Below the pieces are notes generated by a model. The model worked only from the letters and a program-made list of their open reading frames with translations, did not search any database and was not told the origin of the DNA. Both the position numbers and the translations under genes were made by a program. Shown one piece after another: positions 52,921-64,000 of a stretch of 64,000 nucleotides of DNA. Numbering within the stretch: the stretch's first letter is position 1; each line of letters begins with the position of its first letter. The DNA comes from Struthio camelus. Taxonomy: Eukaryota > Chordata > Aves > Struthioniformes > Struthionidae. The stretch is from contig NC_090942.1 in NCBI RefSeq assembly GCF_040807025.1, positions 69,923,787 to 69,987,786 of the forward strand, written 5' to 3'.

Positions 52921-54324
52921 GCAGGATAGAAAAAAACTGATAAAACCCTGAAATAGGGCTAAGCTCCATTAATTATATTGGAATTCCATTGAATCCAATA
53001 GCATTCACTAATGGTAAGATAAAACTTCTGATTATCTGGAAGCAGGGAAAGAGAAAGACAGTTAAAGTAATCCTGCAACATGTACAAATTCAGTAGGGGG
53101 CCGGATCTAGTAGTCTGAACAAGAAGCAGACCGTGTCACAGATGATAGATGATAACCACTGACCAAGAACTGCAGACTGCAGGGGTCAGTTCTGCTTCCC
53201 TGGAAAGTCAGTGAGAGTTTGGCCGTTGACTTCCTCAAGCAAAGGAGCAAAGCTTCTTCAGTCAGCAAAGTCAAAGGAGCACAGGCTTGAATTTTACAAT
53301 TTGGTATGAAATACAAGCTGAAGTAAAAATACCTCTCGCTGACTCCCCAGAAAAACTGAAACTAACCCTGAAGAGTAACTGTCAGTAAATCGCAAGCTAG
53401 CAGTGTTCTTCAGTAGAAAAGAAAAAGCATGTTGCTAGGGATAGATAAGTACGTTAAGGGAAGGCAGTACAGAACTCAGTGGTAGTTAATGATTTTTAAA
53501 AATGAGTGATGGTATTTAAGACAAGGGTATAATATTGTTCCTTTGTGGATCTGATGGGACATTAGAAGGATGAAAACAGAATATGAATGCATTAGGTCTT
53601 GCTGACAAGGACGTCTTTTTCAGATGAAGAACTTGTTTAAAAATGCTCCTGATGATTCTTTGATGTCCTTAAAGTAGGTACCTGTCTATTCCTTTCTTCC
53701 TCAGATGCTAATTTTTAATCCCCTTGATTAGGTCTGTTACTTCCTATCCCTTCTGGCACAGCCCTGATGCTTTAAGCATAAAATGATGGATGATGACTAA
53801 CAGGCCAAAGCTGAATATTGGTTTACTTGCCAGCACCTCAGTAACCACATGTCTTTAGAGAAAGAGCCCAGAGTGACATTTGATAAATGAGTAAGATCAG
53901 CAATGAATGATGGGAATGATGTCCTGTAAAACAGGATACAGCCCTGCTGAGATCAAGAGAGGACCAAACAATGTGATTAAAGCAATCCAGAGATGCTGAT
54001 GCTCGCATTTTTTGTATTTATTTGATTTTAGATGAGTTGGTGGAAATATTTTTTTTGCTGTCAGAAATTCTCATTGGATGTTTAGTGTTTATAAGCATGA
54101 AACATTTCAATAACAAATAACATCATCAAAGGGCTGTGATAAGATTTAATTTTTTTTGGTGCTTTGACTCTTCCTAATTGCTAAAAATTACTGGGAAAAG
54201 CTGACCCTAATTTTCTGAACATCTAAATTCTAAGCACAGTGGACAATAAACAAATATCAAGTGGCACTTCTGCAGTGTTTCATACCCAAACATTATGGTA
54301 TTAAGAGCTTGGAAGTGCAACTAT

Positions 54325-54338
54325 GTATATATATATAC
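54325..54338. repeat. Short (TA)n run
   Basis: Seven alternating TA units in intron 2. Confidence 0.8.
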
Positions 54339-54460
54339 CTACATATATAAGGTGAAATGAAGTAATTACACATGTAAATATTTGCAAAATAAGGTATTTA
54401 ATATTCTGCTGTTTGCAGTGTCTCTGCACATTTTATACCATTTTATCTTTACAGTGTAAG

Positions 54461-54512
54461 AAGTTTAGAAGTTTTAAAAGAAGTTTAGAAGTTTAAAAAA
54501 AAAAAAAAAAAA
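54461..54512. repeat. Two-copy 20-bp tandem duplication running into A18
   Basis: AAGTTTAGAAGTTTTAAAAG is followed at once by a second copy (AAGTTTAGAAGTTTAAAA...) that merges into eighteen A residues (54495-54512). Consistent with replication slippage in intron 2. Confidence 0.85.
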
Positions 54513-55571
54513 GCATGAACAGTGCTAAGTTTATAGAAAATATTCCTGTCTGGGGCAGGGGGGGAAAGCTAGAGGAAAGGCAGTTCAGAAAAAGAAAGCC
54601 TATGGAAATTTAGGTCTTTATGCTGTAAACACTGTATATGCAACTTGAGTCATCTGAGAAATCCCACTGGTTTCATGTGTAATGTGTCTACTCTGATCTG
54701 CAAAGTTCCTTTTGCCTTTAGTCCAGGAAGTTCGGTAGCTGTATTATCCTTCTATTTGTTCTGACTTCCTGTTTGCCTACAGGCCTTTTTTGCCTTATTT
54801 GTTCCTCTATGCTTTCCTATATCTCCTGTTATTCATAGGTTCAAGCATGGTAGTCCAGCAAATTTGGAGCCCTTTGACTCTTCCATATTTGAGAAGTAGA
54901 AACGTAGAATAAGCATGCACAGGTGTCAGTGGTCTGGGATCTGTGTATAGCTTGCAGTTCAGGCTGCTGGGCATCTGGCTCTCTGGTTCTTTCCTGCTAA
55001 AACCTGTTGAGAATGGCAGTCTGCTGACCACTATGCAATCAGGTTTGTTCATTGAACATCCCAAATGCTGTTGCTTTTTGGGCTGTTTTATTAAGGAAGC
55101 TGATGCCAGGCTGAAATGCCCCTGTGTTTGTGCTAGTTTCACTGGCGTAAACAGCTCTTGGCTTCCTGGTGTCCCTAGCATACTGGTCCTCTAAGTATAT
55201 ACATAGATTTCTTCAACCCTTTCCTTTCTCTTTGAGAAATGAAAGAGAGATTGAAAAATAAGAGCTTTCGTTAAAAATCATTTTTAGGGCTTGTAAATGC
55301 AGATGGGAAAGACCAAGACAAACTGTAATTGTAAGGGGAAAGATGAGGGTCCTTCCAGAGCAGGCTTCTATTATTAAAAATAGCACAGCCACACTTGAAA
55401 GAAAATAGGGAAAATGCAATCTAAATAAATAATAGAAGAAAAAACTTTAAAGAAATCTATGTTTACTCTGGCACGCGACTGGCCTACACTGCTTTTGACA
55501 TATTAGGAAGATTCTTGGCTGGGAGCTCCTAAGAGCACTTAAAAAGGCATATGTTTCTTTTCAGAATATAA

Positions 55572-55811
<240 letters not shown>

Positions 55812-57825
55812 TGAAGTCCTTCTGAAAAGTAACTAGAGTGACTGTTGAAACTAAGGAACACTAATATATCCACTGAAGATGAGAACATAATAAAGTGGAT
55901 TTTGGTTTTGAGTATTGCATCTCTGTTTTATGTTAGCACCTGTTTTGATTGAGCTGGCTTTGAAAAAGAATGTTCCAAAAATTGCATGGATCCTGCAGGT
56001 GAAGTTTTGGTTAGCAAACTTTTGCATGCTGCAAAAGTGCTTGGTATGTTTATACTGCAGACATTTGCAGAAGAAAACTTTTATTCATGGATTATATATG
56101 GTGCTTTTCATCTTACTGAGTACCATTGTGAAATGGATACAGCCTTCCTCTCGGGTGATACGTAGGAGCCAGCTCGATAACTAATTAGTAGGAAGTGCAT
56201 TCTTGTTTGCTTTTCACATTGAATGTGCATTTGGTAGAACAAATATATATATATTTTTCCTCTTGTTGGGAAAGATAGCTTTTCTTCTGTTGCTATGGGT
56301 GGCAATGCTGGTACTTTGGGATAGAGCTGTCCGTGGAACAAGGAAAGAGTGTTTACTTCTGGCTCAGCATGAGGTCGTAGCAAAGAATTCAGTTCAGTAT
56401 GGCACAAAACAAAACAATTTGGGAATGCAAGCCACTGAATTAGCAGAAAACATTTTTCTTCCTCCCCAGATATGTGAACAAATCTCCTACTTGTCTGGCT
56501 GAATCAGAATGAGAACTTACTCCCAGAGTTTAAGAGTTGGGAAACTAATTTCTTATTGAAATTTACTGGGGCATAGGAATTTTTAGAGCAGCAGAGGTGG
56601 AAAATAAAAGCCGTACTCCTAAAGTAGGGATAGTTGGGATGGTTGACAGACAGTGTAATTAAAATGATCCATGCTGTTCTCTGGAAGTCAGTTATTTGAT
56701 TAAATATCTCTTGAAGCTGTATAAAGCAAATTGCAGGCTTCAGGACTTTGCTGGAACAGAACTCCTGGCTAAAAAAAAATCGTAGTGTTATACTTTTCCA
56801 TTCTAACGCCTTAAAGAAGTTTATAAACGGGAGCAGGAGGAGATAAGTGGTTGTTAAAGTATTTTCTGTATTTACAGTTAATTTCATGTGGGGTTAATTA
56901 CATATGCGGTTTATAACAAAGGAATTCATGAGTTGGTGTTGTCTCCTGCTGCTGTCTTTTTGCTAGCTTGACTTACTGTGGAACAGCAATGACCTGTCCT
57001 ATGTATGTTTAGAATACTTCAACCTGGCACCTTTCAGAAATAGTACTTTATATAAAAAATACACATTTCGTTGCTCCTCAGTGTGTACAGAAGACTATGT
57101 TTTTAATTACACATCCTCACTTACAAGGTTAAAGGACAAAAATGAAGCAGAGTTGAAGGTTAGAGGACTCTTAATTTGTCTTGAGCTTAACTGAGTGCGG
57201 ATATTTGCCTTATTTCAGTGATGACACTGCTGGCTCATACCAGGTGGGAGTATATTGAAATAACTTTGTAATTGAATGAGGTATATTGAAACTGTTCAAT
57301 TATCAGAAAACATAGTCACCTTGTGTGCTGAATTGCCTTTCTGAATCTGTTTTCCAAGATATCTCTTGCCTCTTTTACCTTATTTGACTAATCCCTCAAA
57401 ATATCCTCGTTATTTGTGGATAGGATTAAAAACAAACGTGAGAATTATCATCCCAGGAAAGTTTAGAAATATTGTAGCTTTGAGGATGAGGAGGTATGGT
57501 TACTTTACCTAAATAGCTGTTTCACAGAAGTGAGGAGGAGAGGAAACTACACTGTGCAGTCTGCTTTACTGCACTTTGTTCTCTGGGTCTCAATGAAAAA
57601 GCCATTAAAAATGGCAAGGCTTTCACTGGTGGAATTAAGACTCTGTTTTACGTTTTGGAACAGGCTCTGGAGCTTTGACTGCCCAGCAGCCTTTGGTCCT
57701 GCGAGCTGAAAAAGGAGCATTTCTTTTCAACATGCAAGTGACAGGATGGAACATGTTTGATCCGGGTCTCGCAATTGTACTTTCATATTCCATTGAATTG
57801 AGAACTATCGCCTGTTAGATCTGTG

Positions 57826-57843
57826 TTTTTTTTTTTTTTTTTT
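57826..57843. repeat. T18 homopolymer
   Basis: Eighteen T followed by CTCCCCTCAGG, which together look like a strong acceptor (polypyrimidine plus CAG at 57851-57853). The downstream frame has no CaV similarity, so no exon is called. Confidence 0.8.
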
Positions 57844-60800
57844 CTCCCCTCAGGTTGATATACATTGATTTTGTAGATATGTGCTGCTGTTAGGAAAGGG
57901 AAACAAGCTTGCTTTTTTTTTGGTCATACAATTGCATTCCCAAACACTTACCGAATTATAGGTCGTGCTAACTGAGTGAAGTGCTGAGCAATAGCTAGGG
58001 GAGAGTGGAGGCAAAAGGGTGAGATATGGGTGGAAAAAATGTGTTAGCTGGGTCTTGGAATGGGATGAAAGAGTAAATGAAACTGAGTTAAAGGAAAGCT
58101 GTTCCATATGGCAGGAATTGCAGAAGAGTGGGACCTTGCACTCAAACAGCCAAAGTGTATGTGGGAGACTAGACTGGACTAGGAAGAAGCTGGGATTGGT
58201 AATGTGTTCTTTTTGTAAAAGCTGGGATACTTGTTTATTTTTGTTGTTGTTTTTTGGTTTTTAGTTTTCTTCCCCCCTCCCTACCTGCGAGCAAAAATTT
58301 TGCAATTAGATTTATCTTGTAGTCATGAAGCTTAGAACTCAAAAGGCTACTATCAGAAACGTGAGGGGTGTATGTCTGCAATGTATGTAGGTAGGTTAAT
58401 AGTGTGCACAGATGTGTGTACTTGTCAATCAATATAAATCTGATTTGAACATATACAAATTAGATTTGAACGTATACAAAATCTGCCCAGAGAAGTTTTC
58501 ACTTGTGTAAGAACTCTTGTTTCCTTTCCACTCTGCAATTTAGTCTTTGGGAGATAGTTACCATAGTCATTCCCACATTCCTAGTTTCCTGAGACATCCT
58601 TAAGTTCCTGAGATATGGAGAAACTGTCTTCATGAAACACATGATGGATAGTAACTGTTTTACAGGGTCTGAAAAGAGACACAAAGGGTGGACACCAATA
58701 AACTACCACTTTTCCCTTAGGGTCTGAGTATTCCTTTTTTAAGGTTTCATCATAACTTTTCAAACAGTGTTTTCTTTTGGGGCTGAGGGTAAAACTCAAA
58801 CAGTTGTTTTCAATAAACTAATGAAGTAGAGAGTGGCGGGAGAAAGGAATTTTGAACTGTGTGAATGGCTTTTTTGTGTAAAAGTAAAAAAGAAATGACA
58901 GCTGAATAACCTTTTGATGAATGATTATCTGCATGAATTTTACAGATGTGATCAGCCATTGGTTAAATGAGGCATAACTATGCACCTTTCATAGAAGTCT
59001 GGGAGACACGTACCTCATTAGTGTATACAAAACCCTGTAATATGTATATTCATATCTCCATCTTAATAAACTTTGCCTTTAGGTGCAACAGCTATTCAAC
59101 ATTATGCCATAGTTGTTGTCAGTGTGCATATTAGAACTAAATACAGACGTTCCCAATAAATAATCCTTTTCTTTTTGTGCTACAGAGGAACTGTCATTAG
59201 CTGTTATTTTTTTTACAAATTTAGGCCAAATAGTACACAGATGTATTGGCTAGGATCTACTTCTGATAGTAATAATTCCTATAAAACAGCAAGCCACTTA
59301 TACCAGGTCTAGATATGGTAGCTGGACAATGAAGCACTTTCATTTTTAAAATGCAGAAATTTTGAATTTCTGTGCTCATTAGAGTGTGTTTGCCACTGAC
59401 TTCAAGAACAATATCATGTAGTAAAAAGAAGTGCTTGAAATTGGCTTCTGTATTTTTTTTTGTGTTTTTATTTTGTGCTGCATTCACTGGAAAACTATTA
59501 AACTTGTGCAAATGGAGGGGAGTTGCATTAAGCGTAAAATTGTTTTGGTATTAATGAACTCTGCTGAGGCTTTGCTTGAATTTAAAAGTAAAGAAAGCTC
59601 AGGCCCAACTGTGCGTAAAGAATAGTGTTATGTATTCTCTCGATGGAGTCGGGAAAATTGGAGCTAGTTTGAGGGGAATTAGAGTTAGCCTGCATGAGAG
59701 GCTGTAACTGATAGAGAGGCTTTCTGCTTGTTATCCCTGCAATTATGCGTTAGAACAGAGATAATGCACATTTAGGAATAAAACTGTAGACTGCCTAAGA
59801 TAGGAAGCTGAGAGGAAAATGCTTCTGTCATTTTAGTGGCAATTGCAAATGGCAGAAGCCTGGTCAATGTCACAGCATGGCGATAACATAATGAGGTTAA
59901 GACCAAGGTTTACCACAGGTTTCGTGGAACGCTATGAAGTCAGTTGTTTATGCCTTGGATAAATAGCAGGAGAAAATTCCTTGTGTTGTTTCGATAGCTC
60001 TGCTTTCCTTCCCTTGTCCTTATTACAGGAAGGAAATCCTGTGGTACAACGGTTACATTTTGAAAAGTATCTCCTGCGTTTATATGTGAGTTCATAACTG
60101 GATGTCACCTTCAGACTAATTTGCTAAAACTTGAAATACAACCCTGTGAAAAGAAAGATGAGATTTGGGCTTGCTTGTCAGTGGTTGTGCCAGGTTGTGT
60201 TTGTATGGCTACCCACCTATGGAAAGGGGGCTTGCCTTTTGGTGAGATATGGCTGCTTCACTAACTGATGATTACTATAGTGTCCAGTTGAGTGGATGAT
60301 CTCTGTACGAAATGAAGAATTTTTAAATATTTTTGCATTTGCAGCAGTCTGACACGATAGATGTGGAGGTGGCAAGAAGCATATTGGATTTCTAGGTACT
60401 GGCATAACAAACAAGCATTTTATGTATTGGAGAATTCTGAAGTCAGAACACTGAGCAATATCTCTTATTTTTTCTTGTCCAAAGTCAAAATTTTTAGAGA
60501 GCAAAGGGGAAGGGAGTTCAGGAAGAGAAAGGCTGGCATTTGTGCATAAGGGTGGATAGCACACAAGCTCTTGGTTCTCTTCTGCCATTGCTGTAGTCCT
60601 CCTACGTGACAGTTTCTAACTTTTGAGTGAATACAGTAATGACATATACTAACATTAAAGGTGAGGTGCTGGGCAGGATGAAGTGGATACCAAGCTAATA
60701 AACTCTAAGGCTATTGGTTTAGGCCTCATGCTGTCACTGGCACAGCTTAGGGTTGGGAAGAGGTTTTAGAGTTTGGAAAGTGAGGAGTAAGTAACAGAGT

Positions 60801-61089
60801 CTGGAGGAGAGGGGTTGAGGAGGGTGGAAAGGAACTGGAGGGAGGAGGAGGAGAAGAAAGAGTTTTTCCAAAAAAACTGGTGAGAATAGAATCACATAGG
60901 TCAGTGGTTCTCAAAGGAAGTTGGATATGATAAAAATTTAGGCTTAACATTTTCCAGGTGGCCAAACTGAGACTTGATATTCAGAAGTCCCCAGGATCAC
61001 TTCCTCTGGCAAAGAGGATGCTGATTCTCATGTCTCTGGCAGTAGTGAAGCACAGGAGAGGAATAAGCATTGAGTTTAAGATTAAGACA

Positions 61090-61240
61090 TTCAAGCCTGT
61101 ATGTTGGTTCTGCTATTGGCAAACTGTGTGGCCTTGGGTAAATTGCTGGCTCAATTTTCCCATCTGTAAAATGGGTTAGTGCTTCCATGGTGAAGATAAT
61201 TAGCCATACATCCCTCAAACTGTTATGAGGGTGAAATGTA
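61090..61240 (+). repeat. MIR SINE relic, forward orientation
   Basis: The core is clear: 'GTTCTGCTATTGGCAAACTG', 'TGTGGCCTTGGGTAAATTGC', 'CAATTTTCCCATCTGTAAAA', 'TGGGTTAGTGC' and 'AACTGTTATGAGGGTGAAAT'. This follows the MIR order 'tctgccacttactagctgtgtgaccttgggcaagt...cctcatctgtaaaatggggat...gttgtgaggattaaat'. It is one of the better-preserved ancient repeats in the window. Confidence 0.85.
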
Positions 61241-61724
61241 GGACAGATGCCTCATCTGTTGTGCACTGGGGGAAGCAGAGTTTCTGCAGAGAAGTAAGTG
61301 TATAAGAATATCATCACAATATGCCCAAACGTGCTGAATTAATTTGAGGGGGCCTCTTAACATTAAATATGTAAATTTGCAGCCTTTGTAACTGTCTTTT
61401 AACACGATGGTGTGATTTCCTAGGCTTTGTGAAAGTGAAACTGGTAAAGCAGAGATTAACACCTGTATTTGTTACTAGCAAGCCTGGAACTGTTGGATTC
61501 CCTGGACAGACCTCGGCTACTTGAACTGTCTGGGTAATTGGCAGCAGTAAGAGGTTATTCTCAGTGTGGGCCAGGTGAAGAGAAGATTGGGAAAGTTTGG
61601 CAGAGAGATTCACAGATGTTTGCCCACAGCAGAGGAATGCTGGTTTTTATTCTAGGCTCTAGAAGGGAATACACTCAAAGGACTCTTCTGCCCCTTTGGA
61701 AAAAGGACTATTTCTGCCAATAAT

Positions 61725-62400
61725 GCCTCCTTTTGAACCTTTCCCTACTCAAGAGCCTGAGCTCTAACTCTTCCTCAGTTCTTCTGCCACTTCTATTATT
61801 TTTGCTTAACTGGACTTAGAATCCATGCCTCGGGTTTCTTATCTTTCTACCATTTCATTTAGTCATCTGGTTTCCCTGTCCTGCACATGACTTACTGCTG
61901 ATTCCCAGTCTCGGACAAATCCCGGTCTTTTCTTTGTGCCAGTGGTCCCAGTGCCCTCACTCGCTCTATGTTTGCCATTGTTGCCTAGCTCTTCATCTGC
62001 TCTGAGATCTCTCATCTCTGTGTGCCCTCATTTTTGCTCCTTGTTTTATTAGTTATCTTTGCTTGGCCAAATCAGTTTTCTCCTTCTGCTCCATCTTCCA
62101 TCCTTCTTGCTTCTTTACTTTTTCTATTTGCTTCTAACTGCAGTCTCCCCTCCCTAATGTTTCTGTATATTACTCGCTATTTTCTCATTTGATCTCAGTG
62201 CTATCCTCAACCCATGGCCGCTTCTCTCATCCGCTCCAGTCTTAAATTCCTTTCAGCTCCTAAACCAAGTGTCTATAACCAAGCAATCCCTGTCTGTCTT
62301 CCAGCTTCCTCTGTCTCCTTTTCCAATTCTATTCTCAGTATGTTGTTCTCTCAGTCTGAGTCATTCCCTGACTTAGCCTTATAGCCCTTTTGCTTTTGAA
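61725..62400. other. Long pyrimidine-rich (C+T) stretch
   Basis: For nearly 700 bases the + strand is dominated by C and T (for example CTTCCATCCTTCTTGCTTC, CTGTCTTCCAGCTTCCTCTG) without being a simple repeat. It has no open frame of note. It may be a degraded repeat or a strand-biased intronic segment; I do not recognise the family. Confidence 0.5.
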
Positions 62401-64000
62401 ATAAGTAATCTCCTCTTCAATGATGCCTGGAAGCCAGCAGCAGGAATACTGAGAGAGCAGCCTCAACTCAAAGTTTAGTTGCTTTATTGCACCTTGATTC
62501 AGGCCAGTTGCGAACAGTCACTACAAAATGAGTCCTTTTGAGCCTCTGTAGCCCTTGCCCAGCTTTGCAGAGGTGATGTATACATTCTGGTATGCAGAAG
62601 CTCTAAGATGCTTGATTAGTATTTGTAATGACAGTTTGGATATTAAGTTCTTGCAAGTCTCTGTGGCGCCTGCACAGATGGAGTTTTTAAGAGCCAAACT
62701 TTGAAAACCTGGCCTAATGTAAGTGGGTAGGCAAGGCAAAAAATACAGCCCTGACACACAAGCTTTTAACTTGCCTGTTGTTATATTCTTGTTACAAAGT
62801 ATATGGTCACTAAAGAAAATAGATGTTGAAAATTTTTTTCGACTGGAGTAAAACAATGGATATTATTAAAATGTTTTGGCTGAAATAGTGCAAAAATATT
62901 CAGCCTGAGGCAGAAACCAGCCTGGAAAACTGTAGCCTTAATTGTTAAAGTCACAACTGAAAGCAGCTGAAAACAGTATTTTAACGGTAGTGCCAGAATT
63001 CCGCCTCCAATAATATCTTCCATGTTAAAATGAAACATGGTGCTTCACTGAATCAATGAGATATCAAAAAGTGGCATAATAGGCTTTTAGAATTAAATAA
63101 TGAATGATACAGAATGCTATAATGACTTCAAGTACCTTGACATTATAGAGTATATAATATAGTAGAGAAAGAAGAGGATTGAGATACAGACCAAGAGGAA
63201 AAAGTAGATTTCAGATAGGATTCGAAAGAGAAGTGCATATCTTTTTGAGGCAAAAAAGACTATTCAAAAAGCCTGTCCTGGTTTGGAGGAGCAGCAGCAG
63301 AAAGCTGCAGAGGAGCTGTACAGCCAGCGTCAGGATTGCGAGAGAAAGAGGAGACCTATTCGCTTTTTAGCAGAAATCTGGAAGAGACCTTGTGAAAGAA
63401 GGGTTTGGTTATGCAGATGGATCCAAATCTGTGGAAATATTCACTTGAAATTTGCAGCTTGTCTGTTTTCATTCAAATGATTTTGAAATTTTAACTATAT
63501 ATTTTGGTTGTAATTGCTGGCAAGTCTATTGGTTTACACCAAACATCGAGCAGTTTATTCAATTTCTCTAGACAGCCCTGATTACCATTTCCCCCTCCTT
63601 TATGTGTAAGCTTTCTAAATTTGACTGATCAAGGGTGTATTTAACTTTTTTCAGGTAGTAGTTGTTACTGTCTGTCAAACCTCAGTTCGCTTTGGAATGT
63701 TCTTTATTTCTTTCCTGTTCAGGAAAGATAGGCAAAATGTGGAAGAAAGTAAAATAAGAGATTTTAAGGTGCTGTTTTATTCACTGTAGTTCAATTCTAT
63801 CCCTGCAAAAGTAAGTCTTTCAAAAACAACAGTAATTTCCAAAATGATAGATACTTTTTGTACTGTCCTTTTGGTGCAGGTATGCCTGTCTCTCTCTAAG
63901 TCTGTGGAATGCTAGACTTTTGTTCATGAGTTCATCAAAGTCCCATTAATGAGATTAGGAAATAAGCATCTCTACCTGGAAATAGGATGAACAGTATTAT

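Noticed and set aside
57826..57860. Possible cryptic exon acceptor (T18 then CTCCCCTCAGG)
   Set aside because: No CaV1.2-like or other recognisable coding sequence follows and no suitable donor was matched to it.

Overview
This window is vertebrate nuclear DNA, most likely from a bird. It is AT-rich and almost entirely non-coding. It carries several CR1-type LINE fragments, among them classic 3' tails reading 'CAGAATCACAGAATC' on one strand or '...AGGTCCC...ATTCTATGA' on the other, together with older MIR and L3-like relics. That mix is typical of a sauropsid genome. I cannot name the species.

The only protein-coding gene I can support is the 5' part of CACNA1C on the + strand. It encodes the pore-forming alpha-1C subunit of the L-type voltage-gated calcium channel CaV1.2. 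Three coding exons are present: alternative first exon 1b (start codon 23303, splice donor after 23351), exon 2 (52072-52393) and exon 3 (55673-55778). Together they encode residues 1-159 without a gap: the short 1b N-terminus, the cytoplasmic N-terminal domain with its calmodulin-binding NSCaTE element, and transmembrane segment S1 of repeat I. The rest of the gene lies beyond the right edge. I found no exon 1a (the long, cardiac-type N-terminus); the first 22 kb are either upstream flank or the intron between 1a and 1b.

Layout: 1-22 kb is non-coding sequence with CR1 and MIR relics. At 22.4-25.2 kb a two-part CpG-island promoter surrounds exon 1b. It has a perfect CRE palindrome, Sp1-type GC boxes, a T25 tract, two short upstream ORFs, a G12/C12 hairpin and an RFX-like X-box. 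From 23.35 to 52.07 kb is the 28.7-kb intron 1, with a CTCF-like motif in a small GC-rich pocket and a ~1.5-kb ancient LINE relic. From 52.39 to 55.67 kb is intron 2, a minor-spliceosome (U12-type) intron with AT-AG ends. From 55.78 kb to the end is the start of intron 3, with a MIR SINE and a pyrimidine-rich stretch.

I found no tRNA, rRNA, CRISPR array or second protein-coding gene, and nothing I would call an undescribed multi-gene system. The best-supported unusual feature is the AT-AG U12 intron. The promoter and 5' leader features and several perfect inverted repeats are the other points worth checking. Repeat boundaries are approximate because they were judged by eye. Family assignments rest on recognised consensus phrases, not on a database search.
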